The notes beneath the pieces are model-generated. The model was given only the letters and a program-made list of their open reading frames with translations. It was not told the origin of the DNA and did no database searches. Below, one piece after another: positions 1-10,824 of a stretch of DNA of 39,140 nucleotides (position 1 is its first letter; each line of letters starts with the position of its first letter). Source of the stretch: Apiotrichum sp. Y4204 (taxonomy: Eukaryota > Basidiomycota > Tremellomycetes > Trichosporonales > Trichosporonaceae); the NCBI GenBank assembly GCA_025531455.1, contig JAMYHL010000151.1:1-39140 (forward strand), in the 5' to 3' direction. Both the position numbers and the translations under genes were made by a program.

Positions 1-3000
1 CCGCTCTTCCCCCCGCTGCCCCCGAAGCAGCCCAAGAACTCTCCTAAAGCCACCTCCCGCTCTCCTGCCAACCGCACCCCGCGGTTAACGTCCGTCAGCG
101 CACTCTCTACCGCCATGGACGACGACGCGTCGAATGCAGATGCCGCCGAGTCGGCTCCAGCTCCTGAGCGGCCGTCCCCGAGGCGACTCTCCGCCATTAG
201 CGCAGGTAGCCTCAGCCCGCCTCCCATGGACGGCGACGATATGCCGAATCCACCACCCGCCAACAACGCTGGCACCGCTGACAAGGCCGACAATGCCGCT
301 GATGGCGACGACTGGGACGCGTACCGCCGTGGACGCGGCGTGCGTGGGTTCAGTGGGCCCAAGGCCGCCCCACCACTGCCGCCACCACCTCCCCCGCCTA
401 TAAAGATCGAGACCGAGAATGGCGGCGGCGACGGCTCGAACGGCAGCGATAAGAGCAAGGAAGACGCTAACTCTGCTTCTGCCGACGACCCCACCTCAAC
501 CACAACTGAAACGCCCATTAGTGCCGCTGAGGCCGGAGCCGCTCGTGCCCGGAAACGGCGTGGCGAGGAGCAGCTCTTACTCGACGACCACCTTCTCCCC
601 AAGGAGATGCGCGTGCATCCTCCGCGCCGCGAAAAGACAGCCAAGCGCAGCGAGCCCTCTGAAGAGCCTCAGCCTGTCAAGGAGGAGCCGGAGCCAGAAG
701 CGCCTGAAAAGGAAGCCGAGGCGGAGGAGCCGGAAGCGGAGGTTGAGCCCGAGCCCGAGGCTGATGAATACGACGAGGACGACAGCTCCGAGGAAATCAC
801 GCGCTGTGTGTGCAAGCGCGATGGTGAGTGATCCGACCTCGGGGCGCAGCTGACAACCAGTCGACGTCGACGTCATGATGATCTGCTGCGACAAGTGCAA
901 AGTCTGGCAGCACGGCGAGTGCATGGGCATCTGGGGAGATGAGGAGGCTCCAGATGGTGAGTTGATTTTTTTTTTCTCTCTCTCGGAATGGCATTCCAGC
1001 CCTTGGTGTGAATCGTGCTGACGGCTTTCAGAGTACTTTTGCGAAGAATGCCGGCCCGACCTGCACGCGCCTCTGCGCAAGTGGATCCGCAGCCGGGGGA
1101 GGAATCCGGCCAACTTTATCGCCCCGACGCCTGCCGACTTGCAGAAGCTGCACTCATCGTCAGACAAGCACCCGCCGTCGCAGTCCAAGCGGTGGACCGA
1201 TCCCGAGCTGATGGACCCGCCGCCCCCGCCAGTCAAGCCGCCATCGCGATCACACCATAAGAAGGACAAGGAAAAAGAGAAGGAGAAGGAGAAAGAAAAA
1301 GAAAAGGAGGATGACGATGCCAACGACCGCCGTGGTGCGCGTTCACGAGCACGAGAGTCGACCGTCACTCGCGAGCGCGATCGTACAGCTGTGTCCAAGG
1401 AGCCAACACGGGATAGCAAGCGGCGACGCGACCGTGACCGCGACCGTGATCGCGAGCGGCGTGTCTCTACGGACCTGTCTCGATCAGGTTCACCTTCGGG
1501 AGGCCATCGCGAGCCGAAGAAGCGGAGCACGATGAACTCGCGGGATGCGGCTTACGAGGAGGCTGTCAAGGCGGCGCTCGAAGCCAGTCGGCGAGAAATG
1601 TCCGGCGGCCTCGAAACCGCCGACTCTGCCGAGGAGCAACGTTCAGCGAAGCGCCGGCGTGCGGAGGACGACGAGGGCGACGAGGTGAAGAAGACAAGCA
1701 ACAAGAAGAAGAAGGAAGATGAGGGTGAGTCCTGGCAGCATGGCCCAGTGGACATTCACTAATGGCAGACACCGCCGAGACGCCAGCACCACCGCCGCCG
1801 GTAAAGGCCAAGCACCCGAACCAGTACACCTATCGGCCGAAGCCTGGCTCGTCAGCGACTCCCGCACGGAGAGGGGCTGGCACCCCGCAGCCTAATGCGC
1901 CTCCTGCGCACGAGCACGGCACGCGGCGCGCTGGCGCGATTGCGAACAATCTTGCAGCGGCACCGTACACGCCCGTGTCCATCTACAACCTCAACTGGTA
2001 TCTTCCCGACCATCTCTCGCCCTTCCACGATCTACTCCCTACTCCTAATCCTGAGCCCTTGGTGGTCCCCACTCCCCGATCGCTCCAGTTCCTACCCCGC
2101 AACCATTTCTTGAGTCAAACGTATGGGCCGTTTAGCGACGAGAAGTCCGAGGACGGCAGGCTGGTCATGCCAGAGGACAAGCCATTGCGTGGCACCGACG
2201 GCGAGGCGGTCAACCACCGTGAGCCCCCGACGCGGGTACGATACCCGATCAAGCGCACCACCACTGGTGAAATGCGCAAGCGGGTGCGCAACATGCTGGA
2301 GTACGTCGGACGCGTGCAGCTCGACGAGACACGGCGGCTTGAGCGCGCGCGGTTGATCAAGATTCCGGACGAGCTGGCTCCGCGACCGCGGCTACCGCCA
2401 CTGGAAGACGAGTTGAACGGCATCTCTGCAAGCCGCAAGTCGTCCCGATCCGCTGATCTGGATGGAGACACGGAGATGAGGGAAGCCGAGCCGGACCGCG
2501 AGCCGTCTGGTCCTCCCCCGCCGACATCATCCCAGCTCTTGGACGAACTCACCCGCGATCTCATTGCGTTCCAGGAGGCGTTCCAGACTGGTGACTTTGA
2601 CTCTCTGAGCTTTGTTGCCCCGCCACCACCTGAGCCCGAACCTGAGCTCGTAGAGTCTTCTGTCGAGCCCGAGCCGGAAGCGGAGGTTGTGGTTGAGGAG
2701 CTGGCAGAGGAGGTTGTGCCCGCCAGCAGGGAATCTGAACCCGCCGAGCAGGAATCCGAACCACAGCCTGCCATCGAGGCGGAGGCGCCTCCCAATGATG
2801 ATTCCGAGCCGATGGACGTCGACCCCGAGGCGCGTCTCGCGTCCGGCGAAGTTTCCGCGACAGCCTCTGAGCCTCCAGCCATTTCTGTCGTCTCCGAGGT
2901 GGAAGTGAAGCCTGAAGTGACGCCGGCCCCCGAGGTGCCCGAAACGCCAGTTGCTCCTGTGTCCGAGACATCCAAGCACACTCCCGAGGCCGCAGTCGAG

Positions 3001-3090
3001 GCCGAGGCGCCGTCGCGCTCCCCTACGCCTCCAATCATTATCAAGAACAAGCCAACAGACCCGCCGTACCGCGTCACAGTGTACATGTAG
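1..3090 (+). CDS. CTI6: Cti6-like PHD-finger protein (Rpd3L histone deacetylase subunit), possibly 5'-partial
   Basis: Exons 115-823, 861-956, 1032-1724 and 1769-3090 give 939 residues if translation starts at the ATG at 115, which has good context (G at -3 and +4). The same frame is open back to base 1 and reads Pro/Ser-rich, so the true start may lie upstream. A C4HC3 PHD finger spans about residues 231-285 across the first two introns. It begins with CVC, continues with ICCDKCKVWQHGEC and ends with FCEEC; the Trp beside the zinc ligands is typical of H3K4me3 readers. A Lys/Glu- and Arg/Asp-rich basic region follows. A conserved C-terminal block contains TTGEMRKRVRNMLEYVGRVQ, the Cti6-type signature, and then an acidic Pro/Glu tail. 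In yeast, Cti6 is a subunit of the Rpd3L deacetylase complex. Introns are 37, 75 and 44 nt. The family call is strong; the N-terminus is uncertain. Confidence 0.85.
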
Positions 3091-3714
3091 TTTGGGGGAT
3101 GGGGTGTTACTAGGGTTAGTTTTGGTAGTATAGACGCGCCACTACTACTATTGTCATGAACTTGTTGTCATATAGTACCGAGCGGAGAGCGGGGAGAAGG
3201 GGCACAGTCGGGACTGGGATAATGGCTTGGTAGCGGGCATGCGCTAGGTGATAGCGCTGCCTGGTCTTATCGTGGTGAGCTCGAGGTTTCCTTGCCTGGT
3301 ATTTACGTAACTCGTGCATTACACATGCACTTTCATGCATTGCCGCCAGATCCGAGATTGGCTCAAGCATAGTGCTCGACGAGCTGTTGCGAGCTGCAGA
3401 AGAGCGTCGTAACACGGCATGCATGACGACGGAACTGTGCATTAGTGCTGTAGTGCATGGATGGTTGCTCTTGAAGTTACGTCACAGCGCTCTGGATCTC
3501 CCGTGTCGGAGGGAGAGAGCACTGCCACACACCACCACCCTGTGTATGGTGTCTCTCTGTGTGCAACGCTGCGGCCCCACTCTCATCCACACATCCCCCA
3601 CATCGTCACGACCAACGACCCTCTCCATCCCCATCTCTATCCCCATCACCCCCATCGCTACTCCTATCACTACTGCAATCGCTCCCTATACCCCCTAATA
3701 CACGGACGGACAAC
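3091..3714 (+). promoter_or_regulatory. CTI6-BBC1 intergenic region
   Basis: This 624-base tandem spacer carries the CTI6 3' end and the BBC1 upstream region. From about 3590 to 3700 the plus strand is a C/T-rich tract of repeated CCCATC- and CACCCC-like words ending just before the BBC1 ATG. That is the usual look of a basidiomycete core promoter and leader. I see no further gene. Confidence 0.5.
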
Positions 3715-6700
3715 ATGTCCTACCCGTTCTTCGCACGTACCATGTAAGTCAAGAGGTTGCGCCAGGGACAGCGGCAGCCAGCCATGAGCGATGCCGACGG
3801 GCGGATCGCATCGTGGACAGTGTGCAGTGTACCGCAGTGTCATCGCCCGTCACATAGCGGGTATATTGAATCACGCTGACTCCAGACTCAAGTACAAGTC
3901 GCCGCATGCGACTGACCTCGCGTTCGCCAAGAATGAGGTGTGGGTACTAGACTTCGGAGGGGGGTGATGGCGATGGGGCGGTGACGGCGGCCGCGATGGC
4001 AGGAATGGCGACGGCTGGCTCCGCTGCCTCCGCCGGCTCGGTTCGGCTGGCTCCTTTCGTTTCGAATGGCCCACTCGAGCCAGACGACGAAATAGAAACC
4101 GAAACAGCCTGATCCGTGCGCTCCGCGTGGACCATAGGCTGCGGAGCAACAAGCCAAGCACCTCTCCACCCCGCTCGCTGCCTATCCCCGAATTCAACGT
4201 ACAGCACTGACCGCAGCATCCGCGTGACGGGCCAGTCGGACGAGGACGAGGACTGGCTCTTCGGCGCCAGCCTCGACGGCTCGCGCTCCGGCGGGTTTCC
4301 AAAGGTACGCTGATGAATGAAGGTCTTCAGCCAGCGGTTCCTAACGCGCAGGACTTTGTGACTCCCATCGAGGACGCCGACGAGATTGCCGCCCTCGGCG
4401 CCGCGCCCGATGCCGGGGCGGCTCCGACGGAGCCCGAGCCCGCACCTGCTGCGCCTGCTGCACCTGCTGCACCTGCTGCACTCGCCGCTGTACCCGCTGC
4501 TACACAAGCGGAGACAGGGACAGCCCCTACCGAGACCGAGCGTGCCGCCGAGCCGGAGAGTGCTCCTGAGCCTGCACCTGCGTCTGAGCCCGCGCCAACC
4601 GAACCCACACCCGCGCCCGTGCCAGCGCCCGCCGAGGCCGAGCCCGCCGAGGCCGAGCCCGCGGAGGCCGCTGCTCCACCCCCGCCGCCCGCCGCGGCGC
4701 CCATTACTATCCCCCCTACCGCGCCTGCCGCACCCGCGTCACCTATCAAGTCACCCACCAAGTCGCCCACGTCTCCCATCAAACCCCCTTCTTTGTCCCC
4801 CACCAAGCCCACCAGCCCGTCCTCGCCGCCCAAGGACCGGGACCTCCCCATCAACGAGGACGGCACGCCCATGTCGATGAAGGAGCGCCTGGCGTTCTTC
4901 AACGCCGCCCAGAAGAAGGTCGCCCCACCGCCACCCCTCAAGCCTAAGCCTTCCCCGGGCCTGACATGGAGCCAGCGCCAGAAGCTCCGCCAGGAGCAGG
5001 AGGCCAAGGAGGCCGCCGAGCGCGCTGCGCGTGGCGAGCCCGAACCCGCTTCGGAAGCGCCTGTCCCAGCCCCCACAGTTGCCCCCTCTCGCCCGGCGGC
5101 CTCCGATCCCTCCCCACAGCGCGAAGAGGGCGCCGGCATGTCGGCGGCCGACGCCGCGTCGACCGCAGCCCGGGGCGGCTCGCTCAAGGAGCGCATGGCG
5201 GCACTCGCGGCTGGCGGCGCGTTTGGCGCACCTGCTGCCCCGCCCCCGCCGAAGCCCAAGCCAACCGGGAAGGTGTGGACGCGTCCGCCAGCCCCCGCCC
5301 CGGCCCCCGAGCCTGAAGCCGAGGAGGACGATGGCGCACACAACACCGGCGGAGACGCTGCCGCGAAGGAGATTCGTTCCGCCATGCAGGCCGAAGCCGA
5401 GGAGGAGCCGGCCGCCGAGGAGGACGAAGATGAGGAGGAGAAGACGCGCCGCGCCGCCATCGCTGCCCGTATGGCCAAGCTCGGCGCACGTGGCCCCATG
5501 GGCATGATGCCGATGGGCATGGGTGCACCGCCGGCACGCAAGAAGACCGAGGAGGAGGTCGAGGCGCCTGAGGCTGCGGAAGAGCCGGCGAAGGAGGCGC
5601 CGACGGGCGATGAGCCATCTCAGGAAGAGGTCGCGCCTGCCGCTCCTGCGGTTCCGGAATCCGGCGGCACCTCCACGGCCCCCACATCGGTCAAGATGCC
5701 TGCCGTCCCGCGTCGCACCGCTGGCCCGCGACGCCGTGCGGCTCCAGCCCCGGCTCCTCCTGCTCCGGAACCTGCCGCGTCTGACGCGCCGAAGCCTGAG
5801 ACAGAGACGGAGACCCCAGTTGTGCCGGAGGCAGTCACGGAGGCTCCTACTGAGCCTACCGCTGCAACTGCACCGGCGCGTTCAGCGAGTCACGAGGACG
5901 CCAAGCCCACCGAGCCGCTGTCGTCCATGGAGCGCGTCCTGCCCGATGGCACGATAGAGCCTCCGCCGCAGTTCCCGTCCAGCGAGGACCCCCTGCCGGA
6001 GACCGAGGAGCAGACGAATTTCCGCCATCACGCCGAAGCTGCAGGTGGTGGCGCACTTGGCGCCGCCGGTGCCGTCGCCGCTGGCATTGCGCTGAAGCCC
6101 TCGCGCAGCCACGAGGAGGCCCAGAAGCCCGCGTCCTCCGCTACACATCCCGATGACCCTCCCACCGTCGCACAGTCACCGCCCCCTCCGCCGGCCCCGA
6201 TCGACACGCACCCAGCTCCTGCCAAGGACGCCAAGGACACTAGGCCCCTGTCGCCAATGGAGCGCGTTCTCCCCGACGGTACGATAGAGCCACCTCCGCA
6301 GTTCCCCTCGAGCGAGGATCCGCTCCCGGAGACAGAGGAGGACAAGGAGTTCCGCCACCACGCCGAGGCCGCTGGTGCCGGCACGTTTGGCGCCGCGGGC
6401 GCCCTTGCGGCTGGTATGGCCCTCAGCCCTACAGGCAGCCACGAGCACAAAGCGCCGCCCCCGCCCAGACGCGCCCCGGACTCGGATGACGAGGAGGAAG
6501 ACGACGACGACGACTGGGACGCCCCGCCCGTCCCGCCTGCCCCGTCTGTGCCTGTCGGTGGGCGTACAGACGCCCCGCCGCAGTCCGAGAACGAGCTCGT
6601 CGATGCCGAGCAGCCCCCCGCCGCGACCGCGTTCCCGGACAGCGTGCCGACCCCTCCGGCTCATGCACCGCCTGCCGCTCTAGCCGCGATTACCTCCGGA

Positions 6701-9269
6701 GAAGCGCCCCCACCCCCGCCTCGTGCTGTGCCCCCGCCGCCCGCACAGGACGACGCGCCTCCCCGTCCTCCCCGCGCCGCACCCCCTCCACCCGCTGGCG
6801 CCCTTGTCGATGAGGGCGATGTAGCTTCCGAGTCCCTGCATCAGGCCGAACAGGATGACGCACCACCGCCCCCACCCCGCGCCGCTACCCAGCAGGGTCC
6901 CGCGACCACTACTCGTGGCCCCGTACCGTCGTCGCCTGCTGGCCCGCGTCCCCCGTCGCGCACACCCAGCATGTCGTCCTCGCCATCCGCCCCGTCGTCA
7001 CCAGTCGCCCCGCGGACCAACCCCATTCCTACCCCGCAGCGGTCCCTCCCGCCCCAGGATGAGGATGAAGTGGCCCCGCCCCCGCCTCCGGCCCGCCCGC
7101 CCGTGCCGGGTACGATGGGTCCGCGCTCGCAGGGCCTCGCGTCGCAGGGCAGCATTCGCCGCGCCCCGGGCGGTCCCCGTCCTGTCCCCGGCGCTGGCCA
7201 GATGGCTGCGGCAGCTGCTGCCTCGTCGACAGCCACATCGCAGGCGCCCGCGGCACCCCCTCCTGGCCCTCCCACTGAGCCGTCCTCGGAGCAAGCGGCC
7301 CATGGTAGCCTCTCCGACTTGGCTGCCGACCCCGCCTCCGGCCGTCCTCCGCTCGCGTCGCGCGCCTCGGGCCCTGCCCCGCCCTTCCCTGACGTCGAGG
7401 ACCTCGAGGCCGCGTCTGTTGTGCCCCCGCCCCGCCCTCAGGTTGCCGCCTCGTCGGTGCACACTTCTCCGCCTTCGCGCCACACCAGCATGCCCCCGAA
7501 CGAGGAGACCGCGCCTCCCCCACCTCCGCGTGCCGGCTCTGGAACAAGCCACCCAAGCCGCTCTACCACGCGTGAAGCCTCCCTGCCGGCGAACGACGAG
7601 CCGGCATCGGAGGAACAGGCGCACCGCTCTGGCATCGCCGCACGCATGGCCAAGCTCGGCGGCATCAAGTTCGGCATGCCTCCACCGGTGCACAAGCGCT
7701 CCACCCAGTCGGAGGAGCCGCGCTCGCCTGAGGCGCCCACCACTCAGACCCTCGTAACTGAGACGGTATCGCCGACCGACGAGCCGGAGGACATGGACGG
7801 TGACGACGATGCCCCGCCGCCTCCCCCGCGTGCGGCTGCTGCTCCCGCTGCTGCCGCTGCCGCTCCTGCCCCCGCCCCCGCTGTTGCCGCTCCGGCTGCT
7901 CCGCCTTCAGCCCCTCCTGACGACAATGAAGAGGAGACGCCAGAGCAGGAGGCTGCTCGCCGCAGGGCTACTCTGGCGCGTCTGCGTGCCGGCGGCGCCC
8001 TCGGATTTGGTCCGTTCGGTGCCCCGCAGATGCCCAAGGACGAGCCCGAAGAGGAGGCCCACCCCGAGCCGGCCGCCGAACCGGAGAGGGAACCGAGCTC
8101 GCACCAGTACGAGCACTACGAGGATGACGAGCCCAAGGCCGGTGAACAGGCGGACGAGCCGGAGCCAGAGAAGGAGGAAGAGGATGCCCCGCCGCCCCCT
8201 CCTCGCGCTACCCGTCCACCAGTGCCAACATCGTCGGTGCCGGTACCGGCTCCCCGCTCTGCACCTCCTCCCCCGCCAGAGGAGGAGGAAGAGGGAGAGG
8301 AGGATGCCCCTCCGCCGCCGCCTCCGCGCGTTCACCCTGTGACCTCGCACTCGCCGCCTGCCCGCTCGCCGCCTGTCCCGCCAGCGCTGCTCGCCACCCG
8401 CAGCAGGAGCCCGCCGCACCCCCACCGCGCTGTCCCTCCTCCGCCGGGAGAGGAGCACGACGAGTCCATGATGCAGCGCATGCACTCGCGCCAGTCTCGC
8501 CAATCGAGCCAGGCGGACGACGTGCCCCCGCCCGTACCCTCTGCGCCGCACCCCGAGACGTCGCCGCGCCGGCAGCAGACGCTCCCCTCCCTGCCATCTG
8601 ACGCTGCACCCGCGGCTCCTCCCGCACCTGCTCATGCGCCTTCTCAGGCGCCGCTTCACGCTCCCGCTCCCGCTGCAGCTGCCGCAGCTGCTCCAGCTGC
8701 AGCTCCGGCACAGCAGACACCGTCCCAGTTTGCCAATGCCCCATCTCGCGCGCCGCCAGGCTACGCCGAGCTGCAGGCGGCCTCTGCCAACTACGGCTCG
8801 AGCCTGACGTGTGCTGCCCGCGGCGTCTTCGACCAGGGCAAGCGTGGTTACTACGGTGATGGATCACCGATGGGCTTTATGCGCGTCGTGTTCGACCAGG
8901 CGCGCCTCCCGCTTCCCGAGGGCGGTGAGTGGGGCCAGGTGGTGTATGAGCAGGAGGGGCCGAGCGTGCTCAAGCGTCTCGACGAGCCGCGTCCCGGCGA
9001 CCTCGTGGCTTTCCACGACGCGCGCCTAAAGGGCAAGAAGGGACTGCACGGCTACTCGCAGCAAGTAGGCAGCGTGCAGGACCCCTTGGTGGGTATTATC
9101 GGCGAGATTGACCAGAAGAAGAAGAAGCTCCGCGTGCTCCAGGTCGAGCGCGGGACGCCGGACGAGGTCAGCTACCGCCTTGACGACCTCAAGAGCGGCC
9201 GTGTAGTGGTGAGTACATAAACGACAAACAAAGCAGCGCTGACGACAGGTGTACCGCGTCGGTATCTAG
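3715..9269 (+). CDS. BBC1: Bbc1/Mti1-like SH3 and proline-rich actin-patch protein
   Basis: Exons 3715-3743, 3886-3939, 4217-4304, 4352-9208 and 9249-9269 give 1682 residues. An N-terminal SH3 domain (about residues 4-62) is rebuilt only after splicing three small exons. It shows DLAFAKNEVIRVTGQ, DEDEDW and GGFPKDFV, matching the usual E-D-x-W and G-x-FP-x-(N/D)-(Y/F)-V positions. The middle of roughly 1450 residues is Ala/Pro/Glu-rich and carries many APPPPPRA-type ligands, short RMAxLG helices and a 67-residue duplication. The last ~150 residues form the conserved folded Bbc1/Aim3 C-terminal domain, with Cys1544 in SSLTC and His1623 in GLHGY. Bbc1 family proteins sit at endocytic actin patches and restrain type I myosin and Arp2/3 activity. 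The final 21-nt exon replaces an early stop with VYRVGI. The second intron is long (277 nt). Identity is confident from domain order. Confidence 0.9.
5915..6445 (+). repeat. Internal 67-codon duplication in BBC1
   Basis: Units 5915-6115 and 6245-6445 are both 201 nt. Each starts PLS(S/P)MERVLPDG and ends SHE, and by eye they agree at about 55 of 67 residues. Each carries an acidic PSSEDPLPETEE segment followed by an Ala/Gly-rich hydrophobic stretch. They are separated by a 43-codon Pro/Ala linker. Confidence 0.9.
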
Positions 9270-9990
9270 CTGACCCGGAGATAAGTATGTAGTGGAATGC
9301 AATGCCTGATCATGACCATGACCTGCACGACTGGCCCGAGATATGGATCCGATAAAGATGGGAGTCCAACACCTGAGTTTCCAGATCCCGAGAAGACCAT
9401 CTCGAGTCGACCAATGTGCCCGCAGAAAATTCCGGCCAACTCCGGCGCCGGGGCGGGTATACCCGCCTTACGCCCCATGAAACGGATATGGATATTGTGG
9501 GTGCAGACGAAGGGGATGCATTCGTGCATTGTTCGCATGGCGTGCTGTCCGCGTTGTGCATGAGTCGTGCATTGATTGATTCAAGTGAGGTGAGCAGATT
9601 GAGTGCACCGAAAATGTGAACGAGAACAGGCCGTGCACAAGCTGGATATGGCGCTGGTGGGCGGGTATCGCTGCACCTATCCGGGCGATGGACGGATGTA
9701 CGCGCTTTCCGGGGCTTTGCGGGTCCCGTCCATTGTTCCCGTCACTGATAGCGCGAGTAGCTCGACAAGGAAACCTTGGTGTTTGGCGGTGTTGCTGGAC
9801 TTGCTGCTCGGCGTTGCCTCGGTTGCCTCGGCGTTGCGGCCTGCCTCCTGCGTCGTGCCCCATTCCCCCTCGCTGCCTGCCCTGCATCTCTCCGCTCGCT
9901 CGCGCACGCGTTCACATCCCGCTCACTCCCATCACATCCCCTGGGCCGGCAGAACCCCAAACCCAATATTCATGATAAGACAGGCTACGA
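9270..9990. other. BBC1-GIS2 convergent spacer, no gene seen
   Basis: These 721 bases lie between two converging genes and should hold both 3' UTRs. Open frames here are short, overlap on both strands and show no domain signature. I see no RNA gene or repeat. Confidence 0.6.
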
Positions 9991-10824
9991 TCACTCGGTG
10001 GGCAGCGTGTCTGCGTTCGCGGGACAGTCGCTGGTTGTCAGCAGAGATCGGGAGAGAGTCAATGGCTGGTATCACACCATGCTGCAGCCGCAACCTCACT
10101 CACCGCGCAATGTGCCCCGTCTCGCTGCACTTGTAGCACTTCTTCGCAGAGTCGTCGCGCGGCGCAAGGCAGTCGCGTGCGAGGTGGTTGTCTCCGTTGC
10201 ACCGGCTGGGGATTAATATTGAGTGATACAGAGGTGAAGGATCGCTAGGTGGAAGCGCGCGCTCGCGTGACTCACTAGCACTTGACAGGGGTGCCGTCCG
10301 GGTTGGCGCGGATGCGGCCCATTCCGCCACCGGGGGCGAACGCGCCGCGCGGCGCGCGTCCCGACGGGCACATGCGCGCAATGTGGCCCGGCCGTCCGCA
10401 CTGGTAGCACTTCTGGAACGCGCCGCCGCCAAAGCCCGGTCCGCCCATCGCGGTGCGCAGGGAGGGGCAGTCGGCCTTGACGTGGCCTACGCCGCCGCAC
10501 GCGTAGCACTGCTTGCCGTCCGCGGTCCGCGGTTGGGGGCAGTTTGTCGACTCGTGTCCGGCCGCGCGGCAGTTGTAGCACAGACGCGCTGGCGACTGGC
10601 AGTTCTCAGCAATGTGACCCACTGTGTGTGAGTAATTTCGCGAGAGAAGCTGGGTGCTCGTATCAGTCAGTCGGACGCTCACAGTTACCACACCTGTCGT
10701 CAGCGATGCACTGTGCTCCGTCTCGTCTCCGGCGCGACTCACTTGAAGCATCCCTGCCTCGATCCGGGAATGGACGCCGCAGCACTGGAGTCAGCACGGC
10801 CGGGAGTGCGGTGACATACAACAT
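9991..10824 (-). CDS. GIS2: Gis2/CNBP-type protein with six CCHC zinc knuckles
   Basis: Minus-strand exons in reading order are 10824-10820, 10784-10743, 10693-10683, 10621-10276, 10205-10104 and 10030-9991, giving 181 residues. There are six perfect CX2CX4HX4C knuckles. The first, CFKCGNLGHIAENC (residues 14-27), is assembled from three exons. The last, CYKCSETGHIARDC, needs the final splice. Without splicing the frame stops right after GHIAR; with it the conserved DCP is restored, which is strong support for the model. Introns are 35, 49, 61, 70 and 73 nt, all GT-AG. Gis2/CNBP proteins bind G-rich RNA and single-stranded DNA, associate with polysomes and enter stress granules. The first coding exon is only 5 nt and the third only 11 nt. 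Expression is probably driven from the large spacer to the right. Confidence 0.95.

Noticed and set aside
577..1530. Long minus-strand open frame opposite CTI6
   Set aside because: Ser/Arg/Phe-rich mirror of the Lys/Glu- and Arg/Asp-rich CTI6 coding text; spans CTI6 introns and has no domain.
2115..3086. 323-codon minus-strand frame opposite the CTI6 C-terminus
   Set aside because: Ser/Gly-rich antisense shadow of Pro/Glu-rich coding DNA.
4327..5541. 404-codon minus-strand frame opposite BBC1
   Set aside because: Ala/Gly/Ser text produced by GC-rich codons on the other strand; BBC1 itself has clear SH3 and C-terminal domains.
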